Part shown: positions 22,539-33,641 of the stretch, one piece after another
Layout of the letters: every line of letters begins with the position of its first letter
How positions within the stretch are numbered: position 1 is the stretch's first letter
NCBI GenBank assembly: GCA_963556695.1
Contig: CAUWAG010000018.1
Location: forward strand, 2,480,001-2,544,000
Direction of reading: 5' to 3'
Source of the DNA: Anthostomella pinea
Taxonomy: Eukaryota > Ascomycota > Sordariomycetes > Xylariales > Xylariaceae
Length of the DNA: 64,000 nucleotides
Notes under the pieces: model-generated
The model's input: only the letters and a program-made list of their open reading frames with translations
Told to the model about the DNA's origin: nothing
Database searches by the model: none
Position numbers and translations under genes: made by a program

Positions 22539-24156
22539 GGTGGCTCTTTTTCTACTTTCAAGCAAGTAGGTGTCTCCGTCAGTTCAAGGTGAGGGGATAA
22601 CGAGAGCAGTATAGAGCATAGAACTCTCGAGCGAGCTCACATCAGACCTCGAGCTTATATAGGTGGCCAGAACTGATAATGACACTTATCTCCCTCGCTT
22701 TGATTGCTTGCATCATGTTGCATCATGCTTAATCAACGTCCCGTCTCGCCGGAGCCTGGAGCGAAGATGTTGATTGGAGTACCTGGCCTTCCAGCATTCC
22801 TGTCGTGGGGCTACCACCAGCACGCCATTGCAACACACAAGAGCATCCTCGGATTGCGCCATCCGCTAACCACCACCACCCAATGTTATTACAACCTGCG
22901 CACCTCAGCTTCTCCGCATGTGACAGGCACAATCAAATTCCGGTTGCTATTTTAAACACCCGATCCCGTCCCCCGAACAGTGCTGCTGATCAAGCAGGTA
23001 CCATATCTAGATGATGTAGCAGTTGCATCGGTGGCTGACCTTGGCTGACCTTGGCGATACCATGCGGTAGTAATCATCGGTGAGTATCCGGGGTTCCGTC
23101 TCGCACCTTCCACCGAATGAAGTCAGCAGTCTTGGGGCCTCGGGCTCTTTCCAGGGAGATTTAGAGGACCCTTCATTCCGAAGCCACGCTCAATCGCACC
23201 CCGTGAGCGCCATCTTCGGGCCTAGATAGTCTCCAGCCGGCGCGGTGAGCCAAGTGGAGATGCCGTCTTAAGTGTGGATCAAGAGCCTCCCCCCTTTGTT
23301 GACGAGATAAGCTGGTCTCAGAGCCGATTTCAGATCTGCGCCATTGAGGTTCGTCGTCGTAATCATCCCCGCAGGAATGCCACGCGTCGCATAGGTCCTG
23401 TATTTACAAAAGCGATGATTACCAACCTCCGCCATACCTAAGCCCTCACTCATGAGTCTCTCCTATCTATGGAACCCCAGCTATCGATTATCTCGTTGCT
23501 CAAGTTGTTCCAGTCGTCATCGCTTGACATGTGATGTTCAGTTAGTCAATTCCATGAATGGCTTCGGACATGAGTATCATCCAGATCTGATGGTCGCCGA
23601 CTTCAGTGTCCCTCCCCCTCCCCAATGGTGTGGTTTGCCTGGCATGTATGCTATCTGGGATGAGGCCGTCATAATTGAAGCTGAACGGTCAATTGACGAA
23701 GATCCTTGGGTCTTGATTACCTCTGGTCCGGTCACTACCAAACTGCCAGCATGGCAACCTGATGGTATCTGAATCTCATAACTACAACTACCAATGGGTC
23801 TCTCGATCGAGGAGGGAAGAGTTGACCACATCCTGATTGAACTTCTGCTATCGCTTAGACCATCACGGCCGCGGACACAGTGGTGATGCATTCGCCCTTA
23901 GTCCGTTCAAGAAGAAGATTCAGGATAACCATACTATGTATCAGCTTCCTACCGAGATTCCCTTTGGTGTATGACCCCCCTGACAATCTCATAACGAAGG
24001 CGTAAGGCAGTTCCAGTCATTCCATTCCCACGACCAGGAAGACAGCCACGAGGCTGAAGTCATCGTCCCTTCTTCCACTCACTCCCCTTTGCCAAGAGGC
24101 CCACGACCCGCCACGAAAGCAGGACTGCAGGATGTCTGAAACGAGAAAATGGTGGA
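22539..24156. other. Intergenic, no gene recognised
   Basis: Promoter side of the TauD-type gene, then about 1.5 kb without a supported gene. A 106-codon plus-strand frame (23452-23772) has no domain, and the opposite strand is equally open, so it is not called. Confidence 0.45.
22654..22661 (-). promoter_or_regulatory. TATA box of the TauD-type dioxygenase gene
   Basis: Reads TATATAAG on the minus strand, about 120 bp upstream of the ATG at 22538, with a pyrimidine-rich leader between. Position and match to the consensus are good. Confidence 0.5.
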
Positions 24157-24690
24157 TCAGATTTCAAAGACCGGAAAATCTGTAGAAGCCTGCTCATGCT
24201 GCTCTCGGTCCTCCATGGGTACACGGACCACATCATACCCCAGCCATAACCTGCTGGAGAGGAACCCCCCCATTCCGTCGTTCATCGCCGCCATCGCAAT
24301 CGAAAGCTGGGACCGAGATGCCGCCTGCTCGTCTTTGATAACCATGATCAGAAAATCGTTCCACTCTCAACTAGCCATGTCGGTCAAAGTTCTCTGCAGG
24401 TCGGTTGTGCCTAGGGGTGAGAGTTTGGTGTAGCTGTCGATGAACCATCTACTCTCCGTCGCGGTGAGAGGGACGATTTCCTTGTACCGCGCAAGGTATA
24501 CCTCTGTGCTAGGGTCGAATCTTGTCGATAGATCACGGGTGTGGCGAGATCTCAGCAACCCACGCTGTATGAAGGGTATAAGGTCGGAGGCGGTGGTTAT
24601 TGAATTGATGAACTCCTCCGAGTAGTTGAATATGATGGGACAATGGAAGGTTCGGCCCCTGAATTGGATCTGGACTATCAGGGAATGCAA
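24157..24690 (-). pseudogene. Hypothetical ORF interrupted by one TGA
   Basis: A 178-codon frame starting at ATG 24690 and ending at 24157 that stays open except for a single TGA at 24367-24369. The product is not recognised. Sequence on both sides of the stop looks protein-like (SITTASDLIPFIQRGLLRS before, WNDFLIMVIKDEQAASRSQL after). A CGA-to-TGA change would account for the stop. There is no signal peptide or clear domain. It could be a decayed gene, a two-exon gene with an unusual junction, or chance openness. Confidence 0.3.
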
Positions 24691-25844
24691 TTGCAGAAGA
24701 CCACAGGACGAGATCCTCGTCCAATCAATGTATGCCGCTTGAGTTGATATGCTTTATGTTGGTCGCACGTGTTGAGAACGGATCTGGCTTGGAGTAAAGG
24801 GGCCAAGTTGAAAGTTCAGCTTCACATCACCATGAACTTATAATCATCGATCCCTTTGTTCCAAAGTCCAAACCGAAAGGTTTCATCACCACGTAGCCAG
24901 CTACACCACGTGTGTTCCCCGACGAAGTGACTCATCGCGGCCAGATTCAGACAAAGCAGGTATTGGCACAGGAGGGACAGATAATGACAGCTCAGAAAAC
25001 GACGAACTAGCTGAAGAACACAAATCTTGCATGCCCATTGGATAATCAAGGTCAAGGCCCAGTATATCTTCATCGGTGAAAGGAAATATTGTCGCGTCGA
25101 ACCAAGTATGGTAGTAGGGCAGACACTTCGTTCATGCACTTAGAGTGAGAGAGCAACATCAAATACCAATCTTACCGCTCATTACTTATCCAGGGGGCAC
25201 ATCTCAACCACCATGTGACTTTGTAGCGCAAAGCGACATCGCTTCTTGATCTTTTAACAGCTCACAACTCACAACTCACCTAATTCGGCACCAGCAGAAT
25301 GAGATGTTACAGCCCTTGTTTTCAAGTTTCTCTGCCTAATGGCTTGTTCTACCCCACCGTAGGAACAGTTCTTTAGCAACTATGAAGTTCGGAAAGTGGG
25401 ATCAGACCATAAGATAGCCGTATAGGCTCATAAACGGTTGGCAGCCGATAAAGCGCCAGATAGTATGAAAGCATCAAAGATAGCACACATATTTGCTAGC
25501 GGGAGGCAGAAGCGGAGCGTGCAGCGATGGCCTTCAATAGGGGGTTTTACGCAAATTTATGCCGTGATATGGACTTGCTTTCCAAGTCCACGCCTACATA
25601 CCAAGTCTCATGCTTCAGCATAGCATCGAGTACTAATCCTTCTCCTGAGAATATAACAGCAGCGGGAACCAGCTTGGTACAGTGGCCGCGAGACCGACCC
25701 CCTCACTCATTGTCGCCTTGGTGCTTGAGGGTGTGATCACGCTAGGGCAGAGCAGGTCAGGTCATGCTCCCTAGCAACCAAACCATATGTACTGCAATAC
25801 AAGCCAAATCTTCGATCGCCCCCTCACCAAGCCCAAGCCCGTCT
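24691..25844. other. Intergenic, no gene recognised
   Basis: Gene-poor stretch of about 1.15 kb. A minus-strand frame at 24822-25139 has hydrophobic patches but no family resemblance. A short 9-bp direct repeat lies near 25260. Confidence 0.4.
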
Positions 25845-26030
25845 GGTCCTATGGTGTAGTGGGTCATGAGACAAACCCCCCACACGAGGGGTTTTCGTAG
25901 GTCTGCTGTTCAATTCCGGGGCGTGCTGGCGGTTGATTGATGGGTTGGTCAACTCGGGACAAGGCACGTTCTTAGGGTCGGACGGCCACTGAGCTTTTTG
26001 CAGTGTTAATATTTTTTTTAGTTTTTTAGT
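25845..26030 (+). repeat. tRNA-like, SINE-like sequence
   Basis: The left end reads like a fungal tRNA-Gln head (GGTCCTATGGTGTAGTGG), with an A-box match at 25852-25862 starting exactly at tRNA position 8, and a B-box match TGTTCAATTCC at 25907-25917. The spacing is about 11 nt longer than in an intronless tRNA. A seven-pair stem (AAACCCC with GGGGTTT) sits in the anticodon region. The 3' side does not pair with the 5' end, so this is not a working tRNA. The sequence continues about 110 nt to a T-rich tail (two runs of T separated by AG, ending near 26028). This is the layout of a tRNA-derived SINE, but no second copy or target-site duplication is visible here. Confidence 0.4.
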
Positions 26031-26901
26031 CAACCTGGCTTTTGCTTAAGGCACTGCCGTCGTGCAAGCTGTAACGAGGCTTTAATATCTATGACTTGAA
26101 ATTGATAGCCGCAGCGAGTGGCAAGACGCCGGCAACTATTAAAGCTCCTGACTGAAGACGATGGCCGGCCGCACTGATCGATATTAGAAACTTGCTGCTT
26201 AACCTCGCTCTGAGCCTCATGGCCCTGCTAACCTTACCGGCAGGCCCGGCTATTAGCAAGGTCGACGCCCTCAAACTCCCTCAAGCCGTGCCAAGAACCA
26301 ATCCAACAACATCCACGCCTCGCGGCCAAAAGTCTGCGTCGAAGCCACCCACTTCTCTGTTTGATGTATAGGAGTCGATTTGGACTAGGACAGCGACAGC
26401 TTGAGCCGAAATGTGCATGTCGAATCGAACTTCCTCGGCAAGTGGTTAGAAGTGACTGGTCGACATTTTGTTCTCATGATAAAGACGGTCGGCATGACTG
26501 TTGACATTACCGCGAAATAACCAGAGGATGGAGCTCAGAGTCAAAACCGGCGGAGATAGCGTTGCAGATCGATGTCGGCGCGGACCTCGAGTTGAAGGAT
26601 AGGCGAGAAAAAACGTCGCTGGAACTGGCTGAAAATTGCCAAAGATGGAAATGCGGGAACAGATGTGCCATTTGCCATATACCACATGTAACGTTACTTG
26701 GACGTGTTCACCAGTGGAATCCCTAGACACTCTCACGTGCACTTGTATCATAGAACCAGCAATGGTGTAACTTCCAACATCAATCAATTCCAAAAGGGGT
26801 ATCTCGCTAGTCCAGACATAGAAGACGTGTGTATAATTTCCCATCCGTTTTCCCAATCATGGCGCCGCCCTTCCCTCCCATTGTCCTGTCCCCGTCCACG
26901 A
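26031..26901. other. Intergenic, no gene recognised
   Basis: 3' flank of the minus-strand membrane protein gene and spacer toward the SINE-like sequence. The minus-strand frame 26446-26856 shows no recognisable features. Confidence 0.45.
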
Positions 26902-27982
26902 TCACTTCTTAAACAGGTTTGCTTGCGACCCAAAGAAGGGATTCGGCTGAAACGAAGCGCGCACCTTTGGATTCGACTGTAGCTCACTGTCCCCGAGCAG
27001 GCGCTGCTTATCATCACCTGCATCGGCCACTGGCGGCGCGCACCTGATCTCGCCTCTCAGGATCTCGATCACCGAGACCAGCGGTAGAAGGAGCATGCCG
27101 ACGGACAGCAGCTGGCCGAAGCTCCACTGCTCCTCGCCATTGTCGCGCAGCGTGATCGGCGGCTCGGAGGCGAACGCGTCGGCCAGCAGCGAGACACGCA
27201 CGATGGCACCGATGGCGATGGCCGTCATGAGCACCAGCCCCGCGATCTGGATCGTCTTGTAGAAGCGCTGCGACCGGCTGTGCAGATACCACGTCGCCAG
27301 CGCGAACACGATAACGTTTCCGGCGATGACGACGATGGTGCCCACGAACGAGAGGCTGACGTTAACGCCGCCGCCGCCGCCAGAGTTGGCAGACGGGTTG
27401 TCGCCAACGTCTTGCCAGACGCAGGCGATGGGGAAGGTCGAGTCGTTGATCTTGTGCGTGACGGCCTCGAGGATGAAGACGCCGTAGACGCACGAGAGCG
27501 CCAGGTTGACGAACATGAGGAACTGGCGCAGCCAGCGCAGGACCCAGTCACGGCGGAAGTCGTGGACGAGCGCCAGCAGCGTCGCGTTGTGGACGGCCAT
27601 AGACAGCAGCGAGAGCATCCAGATGAGGAAGAAGTGGTAGGGCACCATGGAGTCGATCTTGGCCAGCCCGACCGACTGGATGCCGATGCCCGTCAGGATC
27701 TGCTGGTCAGAGTAGGCGTTGAGAAGCTTGCGGCGCAGCACCGAGGGCTTGGAGTGGCCGCGCGCCTCCTGAAATATCAGGGTCGCGCTGAGGCCGATGG
27801 CGACGACGGCGGTCACGATGAACGAGAGGAGGACCTGTGGCGGAGGAGCACATGCGGGTTAGTCTAGTGTCGTTGCATTAGCTGGCAGATGGGTGGGAGG
27901 GAGAGGGGAGAGGGCTTACACCAATGCCGGCGACCCCTGCATCGCTCGCTACGGCGGCGGGCGCGTCTGTACAATTCGCCAT
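26902..27982 (-). CDS. Multi-pass integral membrane protein, function unknown
   Basis: A 331-residue fungal membrane protein. Exon 1 (27982-27920) encodes MANCTDAPAAVASDAGVAGIG; an 85-nt GT-AG intron joins it to VLLSFIVTAVVAIGLSA (27834-26902). Six clear hydrophobic helices follow: residues about 22-42, 80-104, 119-140, 180-204, 214-236 and 262-280. Between them lies a conserved-looking amphipathic patch YSDQQILTGIGIQSVGL, then YHFFLIWMLSLLS and NATLLALV. The loop after helix 3 contains a glycine run and a Cys. The tail is polar. The layout is reminiscent of a fungal orphan transmembrane family, but I cannot name a function. Divergently transcribed from the SDR gene across about 1 kb. Confidence 0.82.
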
Positions 27983-29013
27983 GTCGAAGGAGGGATTCCA
28001 CCAGATCCAACTTAGGATCGATCGCACCACAAATAAGGTGGCTCGAGTTTTTATCGGCTCGGAAAGAGAGCGCGAGGGCGTTGGAGGGACAACAAACAAA
28101 GATGCCAGCAGACAATAGGCAAGAAGGGAGCTGTTTGCCCATTCATGCCTGGACGGCGAACCCCCTTTAAACAATGACGTCGCCCCAATTCTTCAGTCCA
28201 ATGCAGTGATTCCACAGCCTGCCTGCTTACAATCTGTAAGCGCCACGATGAAACACAGCCATGATCGCTCAAACCCCTGCCTCCTGAGACCGTGTGTCAA
28301 CTAAATTGCGAGATGACTGGGCGAGAGCCGATGGTGCGAACATCGCTGCGGCTGTGCCGTGCTGCTTTCAATGCGATCTTCTTTGGCGCGCGAAGAGATC
28401 TACGTGCGGGGTGCCGGCGTGTTTTGCACATGCGAATATTGAATTGTAGGTAGGGCTGGTAGGTCGATGGTCGATTTGGGATTTCATGGCAAGAGCTGGG
28501 CATGATGGAGAGACATAGGAGGGAGATGGACCCCATAAGGGCATTGTATGCAGTGGCTGAACACCCATATGCACATACTACAGATATGCAGAAGTCGAAA
28601 TCCTAATCCATCCTTTTGCCTCTGTCTTCAAGAATCAACTCTTTACCCCATCACATGGACCAACTCGAGATTCGGTAAAGTATCTATGCGTAACGGCCCG
28701 TAAACAACTTGAATACGCCCCCTCACCTCCGTGCTCGAGTCGAAGGGCGAGATGTCGGCATATGAGGCTTTCTTGGCGCTTTGCGCAAGAAACCGCCATT
28801 GGCCGCCGGCGTGGTCGCTCACTGGTCACCAGGCACACAAGTCGTGTGGAAGAGCGCCCGGCGCCCGCGGGATCCTGCTCCAAGCCGAATTACCTACATA
28901 TCCTGGCGCATAGAGGGAATGAAGACATGTCCCGATACGCAACCCGTTCAATCCCCTCATTCTGACTGCGACTCAAGCCAAGCTGATCAACATATCAAGT
29001 ATTCCTTGGCATC
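27983..29013. other. Divergent intergenic region
   Basis: About 1 kb between the membrane-protein gene (minus) and the SDR gene (plus), so it should contain both promoters. No gene or distinctive motif recognised. Confidence 0.5.
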
Positions 29014-30014
29014 ATGGCTGAATTCATCATCAACGACGAGGATCTGACCGGTATCAAGGGCAAGGTCGTCATTATCACAGGTACGACATCAACGGCAAGC
29101 GGATCAATGCGAATCTAACAGGATCGCTGCACCACGGCAGGAGGCTCATCGGGCATCGGTCTCGCAACCGTCAACCTACTGCGCTCGCTAGGAGCCAACG
29201 TCGTCAGCGGCGACCTGCAGCCTGCGCCATATTCTTCCGCAGAGACAGCATCGGGCTCAGGCTCGTCGTTCAAATTCGTGAAGACCAATGTCGCCGTCTG
29301 GGCCGAGCTGGTGGCGCTATTCAAGCAGACGAAGGCCGCCCACGGCCGCATCGACAGCGTCTTCGCCAACGCCGGCATCGGCCCGCGTGCCCAGTACCTG
29401 GCCACCGCTTTAGACGACAATGGCGATCTGAAGGAGCCGTCGTACGAGCTCTTCGACGTCAACTTGAAGGGTGTCATAAACACCGCCACGCTCGCCATGC
29501 ACTACATGCGCGAGCAACGAGAAGGGGGCAGCATTGTGCTCTGCGGCTCGGCAACGGGCCTGCAACGCTTTCGAGAAGTCGATTATTGTAAGTCAAGCCG
29601 CTGGTGTCCTCCCCCCTCCCTCGTACCAGAGGATGAAGACCAACCAACAACCACGTCCCAGCAACCGCCAAGCACGGCGTCATCGGCTTCGGGCGCGGCC
29701 TGGTGCCCCTCATCGCCGCGAACGAATTGTCGATCCGCGTGAATATCCTCGCGCCGGGCTGGACCGACAGCAGCGTCCTGCCGAACCTGCGGGTGGAGCT
29801 GGAGAAGCTCGGCGTCGAAGTCCAGCCGGCTTCGGCCGTCGCGCGCGGCGCCACTCTGCTCATGGTCGATGGGACGAGGAATGGACACCTGATCTACATC
29901 GCTTGCGGGAAGTACAAGGAGATTGATGAAGCAGTGCTGCTGCCGGCTTTTGATCACATCAAGGGGCCCGATTCCCCTTGGGATGACGATGTTGCAAGGC
30001 GTTTAAGGGAGTGA
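29014..30014 (+). CDS. Short-chain dehydrogenase/reductase (SDR)
   Basis: A 288-residue classical SDR, an NAD(P)-dependent oxidoreductase. Exons are 29014-29080, 29141-29587 and 29662-30014, with introns of 60 and 74 nt. The first intron splits the nucleotide-binding glycine motif, which becomes TGGSSGIG on joining. Next come FANAGIG (NAG motif), a serine in VLCGSATG, and the catalytic YSTAK. The Tyr-Ser junction of YSTAK is created by the second splice. The C-terminal part (LAPGWTDSSVLP) fits the family. It resembles fungal 15-hydroxyprostaglandin-dehydrogenase-like SDRs of unknown substrate. The start MAEFIINDEDLTGIKGK is the first ATG and places the beta-1 strand correctly. No signal peptide; likely cytosolic. 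Confidence 0.92.
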
Positions 30015-32326
30015 GGCATAGCTCAGCGTGAAGCAACATCTACCTCTATTCCGCACAGTATCTGTGGCAATGCTCATTAATTATGCTCAAGAGACAGTGT
30101 GTATACCGCTTTCGTTCGGTTGATCGCTTCTTGGCAGCCTGGCAAGGCTACTCCCTGGGTGCAATGGGCCCTCGGGATAGCATATGTAGGCTCAAGGCAT
30201 AGTAAACCGACATTCGGTGGATGCGCCGCAATACCCTGATGTAGGTGCTTATTCGCCCCATCATATATAGGTTAGGGACTGTGCCTTTCGAGCAAATTGC
30301 CAATTTGAAGGCCAACCAAGGGTATATTCCTCTCCACGGGGCGGGATCCTGTCGCAGAGGCTATCTCGACGCCGCATTCTGTATCTCAGGTCTTATCTTA
30401 GGTCTTGGATCTGGGCCTCAACGCCGGCACCAGCCGAACTGCAAGAATGAGGAGGCCGCATTGCAGTTTGGCTGGCGCGTCGAGGCGGAAAACTTGATCG
30501 CCAGCCCAGGGGCAAGAAGCCAGTAGTCTGAGAGCAGCCCGGAGCAGGCTGAAGTCCATCTATGAGACAAGGCGTGGCCCCTTGCAGAGCAAGTGATGGG
30601 CAAGGACAAGGCCGAGGTGGGACAGCTCGGGAACGTGCTGGCTACACTCGGGTGATACGGTCATGCTGGACGCTCGCGGGTAGGTGCGCTACATGTCCAT
30701 CCGGGCCGAAGAGATGGGAAGAGGAGAGCGGCCCGAGGGACCCAAGGGCAGAACGAGGTGGCACCACCCACCATATTTTTTACCGGGCTTGTGCGCAGCA
30801 GGGGGGTTGCACACAAGAGTCAAGGCTCGATGTCGACCGGAGCTGGTTGGGAAGCTAGGCTTGCGGGTGGACACCGGGAGGATCCGATCGTCTGGACGGT
30901 GGTAGAGAGATGATCTGATGGCATGGGGCAAGATGTCCTTATCTTCTTTTGACTTCGGTCGTGCCGGCGACTTGCCGGGATGGTTTTCGGTCGCTGGAGC
31001 TGGACGTCTATCTTTCCGCCGGCGTGGAAGTGTTTAACAAAACAAGCTAACCTGATGGTTATGTGACGCCATACCCTTCTTCCGCGAGGATGGAGTTGTG
31101 TGCCACATTCCTGTCACCGTGTCCTTTCACACCAGGATGCCCAAAATATCATGCTCGTTGGATACGAACCTGCTCGATTGGATCGTCTGCTCTCCTCTTA
31201 TGCCCAATCACTCGGTGTCAGACCTCCGATGTGCTCTCGGGTCCTCCGTTATGATATGATCTTCGAGGCTATCTGACAAAGAGATTGACTGCTCGGATCA
31301 GCCGCATGTATACATCATCCAACCTTCGAGAAAAGTCTGCATTCCATTTCCCAAAGGACTGGAGTACACATGGTCAAGTGGCGTGCGTCAGGGCCGCTAC
31401 TTAGGCGGAAGCCTGGATATCGGAGGAAGGAGTAAAAAGAGAGCATGTAAATCTAGCGAGGCGAACTTGCCCGTCAAGCCACCGGCCCGGATCTTGATCA
31501 CTGGCTTGAGGCAACGACAGCCGTTTACCCTGAGAGGGCACCCAAAGAAGACAAAATTACCGACACTCGACACAGGTCCCAGCTTTCTTGATCCTCCCGT
31601 TTAATCCTCCACCACGGAGCACGTCATCAAGACGGGGGGCAGTCCCGTCTACCTCCATAATCCTGCGTTCTTAGCATAAGCCAGTCTCCAATATAAAGCC
31701 TTCTTCATAACAAAACATGACGTGATCAGATACGTCGCTTGTCAGGAAGGCGAATCTGTCTGTTTGGTGCTTGGAGGATTTAACCGTATCGATCGTGTGG
31801 TGGGTTTACAGGCCAAACGTGTCCGGGGCTGCCATGCCGCTTGATCCCCGGATATGCAGTATATTTGTTCATCGAGGATGCTTGAGTGACACAATCGAAA
31901 GGCATATGTCGCTCTATTTGTATAAATAGCATGGACTAGACTATAAATATGTTCTTTTAGGAATAGGGGTGAATGTCTTGAAAGGCTTGGCACTAGGCAC
32001 CTCCTTCTTCCAATCCAGACCGATCGCCAAGACCCGTAATTGCTCCACGCCCTGGCTGTTGGTGCCTACTCCTTCAAATTTATATAGAATACTAGAACCC
32101 AGGACGGGAAGGTGGCATGTGCCCAACATCGCAGTGTGTGCAACCACCGAAGTTCAAATGTTTCCACTCATCGGGGACTGGAACCACCGAGCTGTACTGA
32201 TTGATACCTGATGACTTCATTAGCCACATCCCATTTGCTGCTTCAAGCTTGCGCCATGAAATCGGGCGTCTTCGGTTTATAAGAAACTACGTGTACTCAG
32301 ACCATCTTTGAGAGGCGCTACCTACC
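30015..32326. other. Intergenic, no gene recognised
   Basis: 2.3 kb downstream of the SDR and left of the LINE insertion. Small frames (30245-30526, 30562-30931, 31383-31604) lack domains. TATA-like sequences near 31920 and 32080 may have belonged to the promoter of the secreted-protein gene before the LINE inserted. Confidence 0.45.
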
Positions 32327-32342
32327 TTAGGTATCCGAACAA
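32327..32342. repeat. Left target-site duplication of the LINE
   Basis: The 16-bp sequence TTAGGTATCCGAACAA is repeated exactly at 33503-33518, immediately after the A-rich tail of the element. This is the signature of target-primed reverse transcription. Confidence 0.85.
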
Positions 32343-33308
32343 GACTTCCAGAGACCAATACTTACCAGGCCATCATGGAAGAAGCGCCCAATCCGCAAAG
32401 ACAAAGACAAAGAAACAGAGCTCTTCAAGCAATGGTTACAAGAGAGAAACGTGAACACTGACCTTGTCATCTACTCAGATGGATCACAGTTGGATGACCA
32501 AGGCACAATCCGCACTGGATGGGGTTATACCATCAGGAAAGGCGGCACTACACAAGAAGTATACCGGGGAAGGGACAGACTTCTACAAGCAGAAGTAGTA
32601 GATGCTGAAGTCCATGGTGCTCTCCAAGGTCTTGCAGCAGCCAGGGCAATTGGACACGGAAAACAGCTATATGTCTGCCTGGACAACACGTCAGTGGTAG
32701 ATGGGCTCAATGGGACTCCACCCGAGACATCACAAAACATTTTTCTACGATTTCAAGAACTTGCCACAGCACACACTCCTGGAGTAACCGTCAAATGGAT
32801 TCCTGGACACAGAGATATTGATGGCAACGAAGCTGCCGACACACTAACAAAAGAGGGTGCCATGCTGGAAACAGACACAATAAATCTTCCTACAATCTCT
32901 TGGGTCAAGAGAGATCTCAAAAGACAGGGCAAGAAAGAGTTCAACCAATGGTGGAAAGACCAATCAGAATCTAGGTATCAAGAAGTATACTCACATGCAG
33001 TAACTGAAAGAGACCTTATATCTTTTAAGAGGAGTACTTTACACAGACTTCTAGCAGCCAGATCTGGACATGGCGACTTTGCCAGATACCATGAACGCTT
33101 TGGGCACACAGACTCAAATGATCACTGCAGCTGTGGTGAGAAGAAAACACCACAACACATTTTCTTTTGTAAGAGGCTGGGGAAAAATTGGCTACTGCCT
33201 AGGCATTCGCCTAGGGCAGCTTGTTTACAATACTTAGGGGAGAGGAGCACAGAATGGGCAAAATTCGTAGAGAAGAGCAAGTTCTTTTCAACAATCTGCC
33301 CCCGATAG
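32343..33308 (+). CDS. LINE ORF2 C-terminal fragment with RNase H domain
   Basis: The open fragment of LINE ORF2. Reading from the truncation point, a basic linker leads to the RNase H type-1 domain. Its acidic active-site residues are recognisable in IYSDGSQ, EVHGALQGL and LDNTSVVDGL, followed by WIPGHRDIDGNEAADTL with the last His/Asp. After it comes a region with CSCGEKKTPQHIFFCK, a Cys/His pattern common at the end of Tad1 ORF2 proteins. The first internal ATG is at 32451, but no independent start is expected. Not thought to be an active host gene. Confidence 0.85.
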   Translation, partial: DFQRPILTRPSWKKRPIRKDKDKETELFKQWLQERNVNTDLVIYSDGSQLDDQGTIRTGWGYTIRKGGTTQEVYRGRDRLLQAEVVDAEVHGALQGLAAARAIGHGKQLYVCLDNTSVVDGLNGTPPETSQNIFLRFQELATAHTPGVTVKWIPGHRDIDGNEAADTLTKEGAMLETDTINLPTISWVKRDLKRQGKKEFNQWWKDQSESRYQEVYSHAVTERDLISFKRSTLHRLLAARSGHGDFARYHERFGHTDSNDHCSCGEKKTPQHIFFCKRLGKNWLLPRHSPRAACLQYLGERSTEWAKFVEKSKFFSTICPR

Positions 33309-33502
33309 ATAGCCTTCCTTGAAGGACCAGATGGATGACCCCAAGGTCATACCGCCGCAACAACGGGGATGGGCCCGTGAGCGGGACTGACTGTACTTAT
33401 TATCTTGAGACCTCCACAACCCTGCGATGCAGAGGCTCTGGGAGGCGTGGTTTGCACTACTGAGGAGCTACCCCCACGTTAAATACAAAACAAAACAAAC
33501 AA
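32343..33502 (+). mobile_element. 5'-truncated Tad1-like LINE retrotransposon
   Basis: A 1,160-bp non-LTR retrotransposon copy bounded by an exact 16-bp target-site duplication. It keeps only the 3' end of ORF2 (RNase H and a C-terminal zinc-binding segment), about 170 bp of 3' untranslated sequence, and an A-rich tail (TTAAATACAAAACAAAACAA, ending at 33502). The frame runs open from the first base of the element, so truncation, not mutation, removed the endonuclease and reverse transcriptase. There are no stops and no RIP-like decay, implying a recent insertion or escape from RIP because of its short length. An RNase H domain inside ORF2 is a feature of the Tad1/I/R1-type LINEs found in filamentous fungi. 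Confidence 0.88.
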
Positions 33503-33518
33503 TTAGGTATCCGAACAA
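33503..33518. repeat. Right target-site duplication of the LINE
   Basis: Exact second copy of the 16-bp sequence at 32327-32342. It marks the original genomic position, 124 bp before the ATG of the small secreted protein. Confidence 0.85.
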
Positions 33519-33641
33519 CCATCTCATACTCCACTCGCCATACCTAGGTGTCATCTCGATTCTTAGACTACACGCAATTTTAGCCGGTACAACAAGCCTG
33601 ACCACCCCATACTCTCAACAGGGCACAAACCTCAACTCAGC

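Noticed and set aside
23028..23056. Short GCTGACCTTG tandem repeat
   Set aside because: Only about two copies of 10 bp; not distinguishable from chance.
23452..23772. 106-codon plus-strand frame
   Set aside because: No recognisable domain or splice extension, and the opposite strand is open over the same stretch (23577-23891).
25845..25925. Functional tRNA-Gln gene
   Set aside because: The 5' head matches, but the acceptor and T stems do not pair and the A-to-B-box spacing is too long; kept as a SINE-like sequence instead.
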